DNA from: Trebonia sp963795335
GTDB taxonomy: Bacteria > Actinomycetota > Actinomycetes > Streptosporangiales > Streptosporangiaceae
Direction of reading: 5' to 3'
DNA: 64,000 bases
NCBI GenBank assembly: GCA_963795335.1
Contig: CAWCHI010000006.1
Span: 186,001 to 250,000, forward strand
Below are positions 44,707 to 52,709 of this stretch, piece after piece. The notes beneath the pieces are model-generated. The model was not told the origin of the DNA. It saw nothing but the letters and a program-made list of their open reading frames with translations, and made no database searches. The stretch's first letter is position 1. The number at the start of each line of letters is the position of its first letter. The translations under genes were made by a program, and so were the position numbers.

Positions 44707-44898
44707 ATGGCCATCTGCGAACGATACGCGCGGATCTCCGTCGAGGCGGTGCGGAACCTGTGGGCCCAGGTACAGGAGCTGGCCCGCCAGTTCGCCGCCC
44801 TCCCCGGGCGAGGACCTGGCCCCGGCGGGGGACGCGAGGTGGGCTCAGCGCTTACGATGACGGCTGACCGGGCTCGCAGCAGCAGCGGAGGTGCCTGA
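44707..44898 (+). CDS. Possible small protein upstream of an alpha/beta hydrolase
   Basis: A 63-codon frame beginning MAICERYARISVEAVRNLWA, helical in its first half and Gly/Ser-rich later. Its stop overlaps the next gene's ATG (TGATG). No strong ribosome-binding site and no known family; it may be chance. Confidence 0.25.
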   Translation: MAICERYARISVEAVRNLWAQVQELARQFAALPGRGPGPGGGREVGSALTMTADRARSSSGGA

Positions 44899-45770
44899 TG
44901 GAACACCGGATCAAGGCGGCGGATGGCCGGACGCTGGCGGTGCAGGAGGCCGGCGACCCGGCCGGCAAGCCAGTCCTGGTGCACAACGGGACACCCAACT
45001 CCCGGCAGATCTACGCCCCGGTCGCGGCCGACGCGCGGGCCCGCGGGCTGCGGGTGATCAGCTACGACCGGCCCGGGTACGGCGGGTCGGACCCGCAGCA
45101 GGGACGGACCGTCGGATCGTGCGCCGAGGATGTTCGCGCGATCTGCGCCGCGCTCGGCATCACCAGGCTTGCGACCTGGGGCATCTCCGGGGGCGGGCCG
45201 CACGTGCTGGCGTGCGCGGCGCTGCTGCCCGACCTGGTGGCGGCGGCCGCGTCGCTCGCCTCGCTGGCGCCCTACCCGTCCGAGGGGCTGGACTGGTTCG
45301 CCGGGATGGGGCAGGAGAACGTCGACGACTTCAAGCTGGGCCTGAGTGACCCGGAGGCGTCCCGGGCTAAGACGGACGAGGAGCGGGCGGGGATGCTGGG
45401 CGCGACCGCGGCCGACGTCAGGGAGCAGTTCGCCACCCTGCTGACGCCGGTCGACGCCGCCGCGGTCACCGGCGAGCTGGCCGAGTACCTGGTCTTCAGC
45501 ACCCAGGACGGGCTCGCCCCCGGCAGCCAGGGCTGGTACGACGACGGGCGTGCCCTCGCCTCGCCGTGGGGGTTCTCCGTCACCGACATCCGGGTTCCGG
45601 TCATGGTCATGCACGGCCGGCACGACCTGTTCGTGCCGTTCGGGCACGGGCAGTGGCTTGCGGCCCACGTACCGGGGGCGGACGTCCGGTTGCTCGATGA
45701 CGACGGGCACCTGACCCTGACGGGGAACCACCTGGGTGAGGTCCACGCCTGGCTGGCGTCGTTCCTCTAG
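44898..45770 (+). CDS. Alpha/beta-fold hydrolase
   Basis: A 290-residue protein: VLVHNGTPNSRQIYAPVAAD (HNGTP oxyanion loop), VISYDRPGYGGSDPQQGRTV, LATWGISGGGPHVLACAALL (nucleophile Ser in GISGGGP), VPVMVMHGRHDLFVPFGHGQ (Asp) and LDDDGHLTLTGNHLGEVHAW (His). GISGGGP with HNGTP marks a common actinobacterial hydrolase group of unknown substrate. ATG 44898 follows GGAGG. Confidence 0.92.
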   Translation: MEHRIKAADGRTLAVQEAGDPAGKPVLVHNGTPNSRQIYAPVAADARARGLRVISYDRPGYGGSDPQQGRTVGSCAEDVRAICAALGITRLATWGISGGGPHVLACAALLPDLVAAAASLASLAPYPSEGLDWFAGMGQENVDDFKLGLSDPEASRAKTDEERAGMLGATAADVREQFATLLTPVDAAAVTGELAEYLVFSTQDGLAPGSQGWYDDGRALASPWGFSVTDIRVPVMVMHGRHDLFVPFGHGQWLAAHVPGADVRLLDDDGHLTLTGNHLGEVHAWLASFL

Positions 45771-45803
45771 CGCCGCCCCGGCCCGCCGCGTCGCCGGCGC
45801 CGG

Positions 45804-45864
45804 TCGCGGGCGCTTTGTCAGCGGCGCGGGCGCTTTGTCAGCGGCGCGGGCGCTTTGTCAGCGG
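45804..45864 (-). repeat. 20-bp tandem repeat x3 containing the gene's stop codon
   Basis: GCGCGGGCGCTTTGTCAGCG occurs three times. Minus-strand TGA codons lie at 45858 (the real stop), 45838 and 45818. Confidence 0.92.
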
Positions 45865-46586
45865 GGAGGCTCCAGGCGGGACTGAAGGTCGTCGAGGCGG
45901 GCGTGCAGCAGGGCGATCTCGGCCGACAGCACCGCCAGGGGGGACTCGCCCGCCAGCGCCTTGTCGGCCGCGTCGCCCACCACGCCCCTGGCGGGCGCCG
46001 CCGCGGCGTCGCCCGCCAGGGGCGTAGCCGACAGCAGCGGCGCCAGCTGAACCGCCCCGTCCAGGAGCTCGGTGAACGCCCTCAGGGTGATCGCGGGCCG
46101 CCCGGCCATGCAGTGGTCGCAGACCGGGGTCAGGTGCCGCCAGCCGATCAGGCCGCTGCCGGCATCAGCCAGGCCGGTGCCCGGGCGGCCGCAGGTGCAC
46201 TGCGCGTCGAGGATCACCCGGACCCGCTGCCTGCTGGAGCGCAAGCCGCGCTCGTAGCGGATGTACTGACCGGACGCGACCACCTCCAGCAGCAGGGCCG
46301 AGCGGTTCTCGGTCGCGCAGGCGAGCGCGCGCGCGTCGGACAGGGCATGCAGGGTGTAGAAGCCGCAGCCGCACCAGCGCCGCGGCGGCGTATGGCGCCG
46401 GCTCCAGACGCACTCGGCGTCGGCCACCACGCCGTAGACCCGGGTGGCGCCGAGGGTCAGGCCGGCGAAGCCGGCCTTGGTCCCGTCCGCCGACAGCACC
46501 GCGTGCGCGAGCTTATAGCCGGTGAACGGACGGTCCGGACGCTCGTCCCTGGCCGGGCGGGCCGACCAGGACAGCAGATGATTCAT
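45858..46586 (-). CDS. Cysteine-containing conserved hypothetical protein
   Basis: A 242-residue protein of unrecognised family. N-terminal half: AVLSADGTKAGFAGLTLGAT, then DAECVWSRRHTPPRRWCGCG with FYTLHALSDARALACATENR. Middle: RVILDAQCTCGRPGTG and HLTPVCDHCMAGRPAITLRA. The CxxxxxWCxC, CxC and CxxC groups could form one or two metal sites. The C-terminus is helical (VLSAEIALLHARLDDLQSRL, coiled-coil-like). ATG 46586 lies 27 bases after the stop of a 45-residue peptide gene; the two appear to be one transcript. Function unknown. Confidence 0.7.
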   Translation of the reverse strand: MNHLLSWSARPARDERPDRPFTGYKLAHAVLSADGTKAGFAGLTLGATRVYGVVADAECVWSRRHTPPRRWCGCGFYTLHALSDARALACATENRSALLLEVVASGQYIRYERGLRSSRQRVRVILDAQCTCGRPGTGLADAGSGLIGWRHLTPVCDHCMAGRPAITLRAFTELLDGAVQLAPLLSATPLAGDAAAAPARGVVGDAADKALAGESPLAVLSAEIALLHARLDDLQSRLEPPR

Positions 46587-46612
46587 CCCCGGAGACGCGG
46601 CCGGCGGCCTGG

Positions 46613-46750
46613 TCAGGCGACGGGGAGGATGGGTTCGGTGACTGGGGCCAGCGGGAGCAGCAGCGGCTCATCGGCCCTGATCTGCTCGGCCGGGAGCTCC
46701 GCCTCGGTGTCCTCGACGTAGCCAACCGCTTCTTCCTTGCCAAGTCGCAT
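46613..46750 (-). CDS. Small acidic peptide, 45 residues
   Basis: A short gene with an excellent ribosome-binding site (AAGGAGGTG, 8 bases before ATG 46750). It reads MRLGKEEAVGYVEDTEAELP followed by an AEQIRADEPLLLPLAPVTEP segment and ILPVA, ending at TGA 46613. It is acidic in the first two thirds and Pro/Leu-rich at the end, with no Cys, no signal peptide and no known family. It precedes the cysteine-containing hypothetical gene. Strong initiation signals and sensible composition support it as a real gene. Confidence 0.6.
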   Translation of the reverse strand: MRLGKEEAVGYVEDTEAELPAEQIRADEPLLLPLAPVTEPILPVA

Positions 46751-46830
46751 GCTCAGCACCTCCTTCGTTAGCGGTGTACCCAGGGTCGGGTCACCTCCAC
46801 ACCTTTCCGGCGCTCTCGCGGCCGCTCCGG

Positions 46831-46880
46831 GGGCTAGCGGCCCGCCAGGTCAGGGGGGCTAGACAGGTCCGGGGGCTAGC
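46831..46880 (-). repeat. Degenerate tandem repeat x3 carrying TAG stop codons
   Basis: CCGGGGGCTA-like units occur three times. On the minus strand TAGCCCCC starts at 46878 (the real stop), 46861 and 46836. Confidence 0.75.
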
Positions 46881-48201
46881 TGCCGTCGGGGAAGCCACCG
46901 CGGTGCAGGGTCATCGGGAAGTGCGGCAAGACCGTCAGCGGGCGGGCCCGGGCCCGCCAGTTGCCGGGGTACGGGTCGAGGCCCGCGAACAGCAGTGGCG
47001 GGTCGCCCGCGGCCAGCGGCTCGAGCGACCGGCGGAGCGCGGTGACCACGTTGTCGCCGAACCGTATGCGCCAGTCGGCCTCGATGCCGGCCGTCAGGGC
47101 GGGGTATTGGTCGCGGGCCCGCAGGCCCCGGGCGGTGAGGCTGAGGAAGCGGTACCGGCTGCCTGCGGGGTCGGGTCCCTCGGTCGCCAGGCGCCCCTGG
47201 CGCATCGTCGTCACCGCCATGGCGACCGCCTCCTTGGATACCCCGCCGAGGGCGGGGACGTCCTTGACCGCCACGCCCTGTTCGCTTAGCACCCGCAGGA
47301 TGTCGGCGCTGAGCGCGAGCGACGGCCCCGGCCCGCGCCCGTACTCCCGGGCGAAGGCGTTCAGCGCCCGGGACAGCAGCGCCCAGAGCGGAAGGTCGGC
47401 CGCCCGGGCGGTCGGGTCAGCGCGTTGGCTGCGGCCGCGTTCCGTTTCTGGCCGCTCGCGGTCTCGCCCTCGGTCGCCCCCGTCCCGCTCGCTTTCTCCT
47501 CCGGGCCGCTCCCCCGCCTCCCGCTCCCGCAGGCCGTAGCCGAGGATCGGGAGGCAATCGGGCAGGGCCGGGTCGAGCTGGGCCACCAGCGCGACCAGGG
47601 CGGCGCGGACCGCGCCGAACCGCCCGGCGCCCAGGCGGTCGCGCCAGCGCGCCTCGACCTCGGCGGTGACCTGGGGCCAGGTGTCCCGCGCGGCGATCCC
47701 GGGCCGGGTCGGCGCGATGACCGCGTCCGGTCCGGGGGGCTTGCCGTGGCCCCGGTCGGGGGTGAAGGTGACATACCCCCAGCGGCGCATGCCGTCCAAG
47801 TTGGTGCCGGTGCGGGCGCGGCGCTCCAGCTCGCGGACCGTGATGCCGCCGTCCGGGAGAAAGCGCAAGCAGTTGGCCCACATGAGCAGTGATGTCAGCC
47901 ACGCACCGTCAGCCCACGCGCCGGTCTGGCCGTAGTCGGTGGTGCGGTGCGGCAGGCCGTGCTCAGCCTCGTTGTCGGCCTCGATAGTGAACGCGACCAC
48001 GGCCTGGGACAGCAAGGCCGACAACGGCAGCGCGGCCGCTTCCTCCGGGGACACGGGCTGGGGCCGGTCGACCCCGGCGCCGGCCTGGTGCGACCGGGCC
48101 GAGGGTGCCCGGCGGGACGGAGCCGGCCGTTCCCGCCCGGCCCTCTCGTCTGCGGTGACCCCGTCTTCGGTGGGCGAGGGGGTTCCTTCGCGCATGGGCA
48201 C
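46876..48201 (-). CDS. Hypothetical protein with two winged-helix-like halves
   Basis: A 441-residue protein. After an Arg/Pro/Ala-rich N-terminus come two similar halves: LPLSALLSQAVVAFTIEADN (about residue 58) and LPLWALLSRALNAFAREYGR (about residue 272) both open a helical domain. Each is followed by an HTH-like segment (DGGITVRELERRARTGTNLD; QGVAVKDVPALGGVSKEAVA) and a wing (WGYVTFTPDRG; RYRFLSLTARGLRARDQYPA). About 30 highly charged Arg/Glu/Asp residues join the halves. This is a tandem duplication of a MarR/PadR-like DNA-binding unit; no named family recognised. Start ATG 48201 or 48195. Confidence 0.75.
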   Translation of the reverse strand: MPMREGTPSPTEDGVTADERAGRERPAPSRRAPSARSHQAGAGVDRPQPVSPEEAAALPLSALLSQAVVAFTIEADNEAEHGLPHRTTDYGQTGAWADGAWLTSLLMWANCLRFLPDGGITVRELERRARTGTNLDGMRRWGYVTFTPDRGHGKPPGPDAVIAPTRPGIAARDTWPQVTAEVEARWRDRLGAGRFGAVRAALVALVAQLDPALPDCLPILGYGLREREAGERPGGESERDGGDRGRDRERPETERGRSQRADPTARAADLPLWALLSRALNAFAREYGRGPGPSLALSADILRVLSEQGVAVKDVPALGGVSKEAVAMAVTTMRQGRLATEGPDPAGSRYRFLSLTARGLRARDQYPALTAGIEADWRIRFGDNVVTALRRSLEPLAAGDPPLLFAGLDPYPGNWRARARPLTVLPHFPMTLHRGGFPDGS

Positions 48202-48290
48202 CTCCGTAACGGCAGGCTACTGCGCGCGGGCGACATTCCCGTGAACCGGCCCCAGCCGGCCCAGCCCGCCGGATCGGCTTAGATGGGACG

Positions 48291-48767
48291 GTGACCGACG
48301 ACGCCCTCCGGCTGCGGCCGATGACCCCCGCCGAGTTCAGCGACTGGCTGCCGCGGCAGCTGGCCGGGTACGCCGCCCTGATCGTTTCCTCGGGGGCCAT
48401 GCCCGCTGCCGCCGCCCGGCGCAAGGCGGAGGCAGAAACGGCCCGCATGTTCCCTCGCGGCTACGAGTCACCGGGGCAGCTGCTGTTCCGGGTGATGGCG
48501 GGTGAGACCGCGGCGGGCTGGCTCTGGCTCAGCGTGCCGAGCCCCGATGACCCGCTGATGGCCTGGGTGTACGACGTCGAAATCGAGGCCGCTTACCGCG
48601 GGCACGGGTACGGGCGGGCGGCGATGCGGCTGGCCGAGGACATCGCCCGGTCCCGGGGCATGACCTCCCTCGGGCTCAACGTCCACGGTCAGAACACGAT
48701 CGCCCGGTCGCTCTACGAGAGCCTCGGCTACGAGACAACCGCCCTGCAAATGAAGAAGCCCCTGTAA
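48291..48767 (+). CDS. GNAT family N-acetyltransferase
   Basis: A 158-residue GNAT protein: LRLRPMTPAEFSDWLPRQLA, AGETAAGWLWLSVPSPDDPL, VYDVEIEAAYRGHGYGRAAM (motif A with RGHGYG, acetyl-CoA binding) and LGLNVHGQNTIARSLYESLG (motif B). The close of the fold, YETTALQMKKPL, is typical. Start GTG 48291. The acceptor is unknown. Confidence 0.92.
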   Translation: MTDDALRLRPMTPAEFSDWLPRQLAGYAALIVSSGAMPAAAARRKAEAETARMFPRGYESPGQLLFRVMAGETAAGWLWLSVPSPDDPLMAWVYDVEIEAAYRGHGYGRAAMRLAEDIARSRGMTSLGLNVHGQNTIARSLYESLGYETTALQMKKPL

Positions 48768-48877
48768 AACGAGAACGCTGGGGACGGGAAACGCGGCCAG
48801 GGACGAGACCCCGCGAGCACCCGCTGACCGCAGTCGACAGCAGTTTCGGGTAGGCTGGCCGCCACTAGAACAGGCGT

Positions 48878-48907
48878 TTGACAAACGAACATGCGAGCGG
48901 TTAGGTT
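48878..48907 (+). promoter_or_regulatory. Probable sigma-70-type promoter
   Basis: TTGACA at 48878 is followed after 17 bases by TTAGGT(T) at 48901, about 50 bases ahead of the next gene. A good -35 and a plausible -10 for a high-GC actinomycete. Confidence 0.6.
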
Positions 48908-48957
48908 GACCCTGGTCGACAACGTAAGCCAAAACGTTCGAATAGAGGGGTCGAGTC

Positions 48958-49290
48958 ATGGGGCAGAAGACCGTCCGGTTCAGCGACCTGAGCGGGCAGC
49001 TCATCCTCCGGGAGGAAGCGCTGGCGCGCATCGTCATCCATGAGCACCCGGAGCTCGGGGAGGGGCCGGTGGAAATCGAGGCCCTGGCGGACGAGGCCCT
49101 GGCGATGGAGAAGGACGCGCTGCGGGTCACGGTGCTCGACCTCTACCTGCCGGGTGAGGACCTGCCCCGGCGGGTGACAATGGACGCCGAGGCATTCGGC
49201 GCCCTGGTGACGGAGAAGACCGAGGGCGAGATGCTGGCCGGGGCGCGGCCGGTCAAGCGGGCGGCGCGGCCGCGGCGCGCCGCGTCCTGA
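48958..49290 (+). CDS. Conserved hypothetical protein
   Basis: A 110-residue protein: MGQKTVRFSDLSGQLILREE, then VIHEHPELGEGPVEIEALAD, and a C-terminal basic tail (RPVKRAARPRRAAS). The opening KTVRFSDLSGQ and LYLPGEDLPRRVTMDAEAF segments resemble small actinobacterial proteins related to Lsr2-like N-termini in layout, but I assign no family. ATG 48958 is preceded by GAGGGG and a good promoter, so it is probably expressed alone. Confidence 0.65.
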   Translation: MGQKTVRFSDLSGQLILREEALARIVIHEHPELGEGPVEIEALADEALAMEKDALRVTVLDLYLPGEDLPRRVTMDAEAFGALVTEKTEGEMLAGARPVKRAARPRRAAS

Positions 49291-49358
49291 CCGTCGCCAC
49301 CGCGGGCAGCATCAGCAAGGCCAGGCCGGCCCGCACCGCCCGCGAGCAGGCGATACCG

Positions 49359-49964
49359 TCAGCGGGTGATTCCGCGGTACACGGCCGGAAAATCGGTCAG
49401 CGACACCAGCACGTCGGCCGCGCCCGCCGCACGCAGGTCGTCCGCCGTGAACGAGCCGGTGGCGACGCCCACCGGGTGCGCCTTGGCGGCAACCGCCGCG
49501 AGCATGTCGGCCGGGGTGTCACCGACGTAGACGGCCGCGCCGATGGCCGCGATGATCGTGGCCTTCTCCGGACCGTGGGCGTCGGCGTAAAGGACGTCGG
49601 CCGCCAGGCCGACGCTCTCCAGGCTCAGCCGGGCGGTGACCGGGTGCTTGGCGGTGATCACCGCGACCTGGGCCCCGGCCGCCCGGACCGCCGTCAGTGC
49701 CTCGGCCGCCCCCGGCAGCCGGGTGGTCAGCGGGGCGAGGAAGCGCCGGTAGTGCATGCGGTAGAGGTCCACTGCGGCCGGGATGCGGTCGGGCGGGAAC
49801 CAGTACGCCAGCTCGTCTTCGAGCTTGATGCCGAGGCGGCGGTCGACGCCGGCCGGGTCGATCGCGACACCGCTCGCATCCGCCAGCGCGGCGAACGACG
49901 CCATGATCGCGGGCCGGGAGTCGATCAGCGTCATGTCCAGGTCGAACCCGACCGGCGGGGTCAT
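49359..49964 (-). CDS. HAD family hydrolase (phosphoglycolate phosphatase-like)
   Basis: A 201-residue HAD phosphatase: GFDLDMTLIDSRPAIMASFA (motif I DxDxT), AGAQVAVITAKHPVTARLSL (motif II Thr, motif III Lys), and AIGAAVYVGDTPADMLAAVA (motif IV acidic pair). The cap is a small helical type 1 insert. Its ATG overlaps the stop of the upstream MFS gene as ATGA, so the two are co-translated. The substrate is unknown. Confidence 0.92.
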   Translation of the reverse strand: MTPPVGFDLDMTLIDSRPAIMASFAALADASGVAIDPAGVDRRLGIKLEDELAYWFPPDRIPAAVDLYRMHYRRFLAPLTTRLPGAAEALTAVRAAGAQVAVITAKHPVTARLSLESVGLAADVLYADAHGPEKATIIAAIGAAVYVGDTPADMLAAVAAKAHPVGVATGSFTADDLRAAGAADVLVSLTDFPAVYRGITR

Positions 49965-51229
49965 GCTGCACCCCCGGCCGGCAGCACCCGCGGGCGGGCG
50001 GCGAGCACGCCGAACACCAGCATCACGGCGGTGAAGGCGAACAGCACCAGGAACGGGACCGTCCAGCCGCCGGTGGCCGAGTGCAGCAGTCCCACCTCGA
50101 GCGGCCCGGCGCTGGCGAGCAGGTAGCCGACCCCCTGGGCCAGGGCCGAGAGCGAGGCCGCGGTGGCCGCGTCAGGCGACCGGGCCGCGGTGAAGAAGAT
50201 CGCCAGCGCGAGGGCGGCGTTCTGGCCCGCGCCGAGGATCAGGGCCCAGGCGAACGCGCCGCCGAGCGGCGCCCACAGCAGGCCCGCCATGCCGCCGGCA
50301 ATCGCCAGCACCGTCGGGACCACAAGCGAGTGCTGCGAGCGCATCCGCTGCGCGGCGAGCGGGATGACGAGCGAGACGGCGAGGTTGCCGACGCCCATGA
50401 GCGCGAGCAGGTCACCCGCCGCGGCGGCGCTCTCACCCCGGTCACGGAGCATCGTCGGCAGCCAGGACAGGGCCGCGTAGTAAACCAGCGACTGCATGCC
50501 CATGAAGATCGTCACGTGCCAGGCGAGCGCGTGCCGGCGTACCGCGAGCCGGGGCGCCGGGCCGGCTGAAGCCGTCACCGACGGCGCGCCCTGGCCGGCC
50601 GCGGCCCGCCCGTCCCGCCCGGCCCGGCGCTCGCTGGGGGTCACGGCCACCTGCGGGAGCCACAGCAGCGCGCCGAGGGCGGCCGGAGCGGCCAGCCAGC
50701 CGAGCGTGACCGCGACCGACCCGCCCGTCGCGTTCCAGAGCGGGACGCTGACCAGTGACCCGACGATCGCGCCGGCCGACAGGGCGGTGATGTACAGGCC
50801 GATCAGCAGGCCCGCGCGCTCCGGCCAGCGGCGCTTGATAAGGCTGGACAGGAGCACGTTCATCACCGCGATGGCGGCACTGCAGGCGATCGTGCCCGGG
50901 AAGAGCAGCGCCCCGGGCGCCAGGCCGCGTGCCAGCAGGCCCGCCGCGAGCACGATCACCGCCCCCAGCAGCGCCCGCTCCTCCCCGGTGCGCCGGGCGA
51001 GGGCGGCGGTGAAGCCGGAGACCACCCCGAAGCAGATGACGGGGGCGGCCGCCAGCAGGGAAATTGCGGTGCTGGACAGGTGCAGGGTCGCCTGGAGCTC
51101 ATCGAAGACCGGCGGGAGGCTGGTGATAGAGCCGCGCAGGTTGTAGCCGAGGGCGATCACGCCGATCACCAGCAGGCTTCGCTCCAGCCGGAGGTGGCCC
51201 GGCGAGGCCAGGACGGCCGGCGACTGCAT
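49961..51229 (-). CDS. MFS transporter of the CynX/NimT type
   Basis: A 422-residue, 12-helix protein. The first helix, SLLVIGVIALGYNLRGSITS, with the adjoining SLPPVFDELQATLHLSSTAI, is the hallmark of the cyanate-permease/NimT (2-nitroimidazole) group; FTAALARRTGEERALLGAVI is motif A. A GTG 9 bases upstream of ATG 51229 could also start it. The open frame continues to 52819, but that part lies antisense to the MATE gene and is not real. Coupled to the HAD phosphatase. Confidence 0.9.
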   Translation of the reverse strand: MQSPAVLASPGHLRLERSLLVIGVIALGYNLRGSITSLPPVFDELQATLHLSSTAISLLAAAPVICFGVVSGFTAALARRTGEERALLGAVIVLAAGLLARGLAPGALLFPGTIACSAAIAVMNVLLSSLIKRRWPERAGLLIGLYITALSAGAIVGSLVSVPLWNATGGSVAVTLGWLAAPAALGALLWLPQVAVTPSERRAGRDGRAAAGQGAPSVTASAGPAPRLAVRRHALAWHVTIFMGMQSLVYYAALSWLPTMLRDRGESAAAAGDLLALMGVGNLAVSLVIPLAAQRMRSQHSLVVPTVLAIAGGMAGLLWAPLGGAFAWALILGAGQNAALALAIFFTAARSPDAATAASLSALAQGVGYLLASAGPLEVGLLHSATGGWTVPFLVLFAFTAVMLVFGVLAARPRVLPAGGAA

Positions 51230-51298
51230 TCGGCTCACGAGTACGTAACCGTACCTCACCCGGCGATACCGGCTCAGGCCGCTACTATCCTGACGGGC

Positions 51299-52627
51299 GT
51301 GAGCCAGGTCGCGCGTGACGTCCCCGGGCGCGGCCTCGACCGGCGGATCGCCCGGCTGGCGGTGCCCGCACTCGGCGCGATCGCGGCCGAGCCGCTCTAC
51401 AACCTGACCGACACCGCGATCGTCGGGCACCTGGGCCGCGCGCCGCTCGACGCCCTGGCGCTGGCGACGTCCACCCTGTCGGTCGTCATCTGGCTGGCCA
51501 TCTTCCTGACCACCGCGACCACGACCGAGGTGTCGCGGAACGCCGCCCGGGGCGACCACGCCGCCGCCGGGCGCGCGGTCGGCGCGGCCTACGTGGTGGC
51601 GGCCGGCTGGGGCGCAGCGACCACGGCGGTGGTCGCAGCGGTTGCCCCGTACCTGGTCGCGCTGCTCGGCGGGCACGCCGCGACCGGGGCCGCTGCGGTC
51701 AGCTACATCCGGATCGCCGCGCTCGGGCTGCCGTTCCTGTACCTGTCGTATGCGGGCAACGGGCACATGACGGGACTGGAGAACACCAGGACGCCGCTGC
51801 GGATCGCGGTCGGCGCCAACCTGGTCAACGTGGCGCTTGAGCTGTGGTTCGTGTACGGGCTGCACGCGGGGCTGGCCGGCTCGGCCTGGGGCACGGTCGT
51901 GGCCCAGGTCCTGGCCGCGGCGGCCTACGGTTACGCCTCGCACCGCTCGCACGTCCGCCCGCGGCGCCCGGCCAAGGCCAACGTGACCGCGCTGCTCGCG
52001 GACGGGCACCGGCTGTCGGTCCGGACGATCGCGCTCGGCGTGGTGCCACTGGCGGCCACCGCGGTCACCGCCCGGCTCGGCCCGGTAGCGCTCGCGGGCC
52101 AGCAGATCGCCTACCGGCTGTGGACGCTGCTGTCGCTGTCGACCGACGCGCTCGCGGTGCCCGCCCAGGTCTTCGTGGCGGCTGCCCTCGGCCGGGGCAA
52201 CCGGGCGGCGGCTGAGGTGGTCGCCCGGCGCACGCTGGTGCTCGGCCTGGCCGCGGGGACCGTGCTCGCGGTCGTCACGGCGCTGCTCGCGCTGCTGGCA
52301 CCGGGGCTGTTCACGGCCGACCCGGGGGTCCGCTCGGCCGCCGCGGTTGGGCTGCTGTGCGCCGCGCTGACCCAGCCGCTGTCCGCCCTCGCGTTCGTCT
52401 ACGACGGCATCATCCTCGGACTCGGTGACTACGGCGCCATGCGCCGGGCGATGATCATCTCCATCGCCGCGTTCGCGCCGCTGGCGCTGCTGGTGCTGCG
52501 GTTCCACTGGCTCGGGCTGCCCGGGGTGTGGGCCGCCCTCGGCTGCTGGATGGCCGCGCGGACGGTGCTGCTCGGCCGCCGCTGGGCGGCGTCGGCGGCG
52601 GACCCGCTCCCGGTCACCGCGGGCTGA
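51299..52627 (+). CDS. MATE family efflux transporter (DinF type)
   Basis: A 442-residue, 12-helix protein: RIARLAVPALGAIAAEPLYN, LTDTAIVGHLGRAPLDALAL (the DinF/MATE entry motif with Asp) and YAGNGHMTGLENTRTPLRIA in the first bundle, and LATAVTARLGPVALAGQQIA-like repetition in the second (VTARLGPVALAGQQIAYRLW). DinF-like MATE pumps export organic cations with Na+ or H+. GTG 51299 is chosen; it is divergent from the CynX-like gene over about 70 bases. Confidence 0.92.
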   Translation: MSQVARDVPGRGLDRRIARLAVPALGAIAAEPLYNLTDTAIVGHLGRAPLDALALATSTLSVVIWLAIFLTTATTTEVSRNAARGDHAAAGRAVGAAYVVAAGWGAATTAVVAAVAPYLVALLGGHAATGAAAVSYIRIAALGLPFLYLSYAGNGHMTGLENTRTPLRIAVGANLVNVALELWFVYGLHAGLAGSAWGTVVAQVLAAAAYGYASHRSHVRPRRPAKANVTALLADGHRLSVRTIALGVVPLAATAVTARLGPVALAGQQIAYRLWTLLSLSTDALAVPAQVFVAAALGRGNRAAAEVVARRTLVLGLAAGTVLAVVTALLALLAPGLFTADPGVRSAAAVGLLCAALTQPLSALAFVYDGIILGLGDYGAMRRAMIISIAAFAPLALLVLRFHWLGLPGVWAALGCWMAARTVLLGRRWAASAADPLPVTAG

Positions 52628-52647
52628 CGGGCGTTTGCCCGCTCGCG

Positions 52648-52709
52648 GCCCTGCTGGCGCCGCTGTTAGCGGCCCTGCTAGTGGCCTGGTAGCGGCCCTG
52701 TTAGCGGTA
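52648..52709 (-). repeat. Degenerate 12/13-bp tandem repeat x4 carrying stop codons
   Basis: On the minus strand CGCTAACAGGGC-like units read TAA (the real stop, 52701), TAC, TAG and TAA in succession. They fill the gap between the convergent MATE and TSUP genes. Confidence 0.8.
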
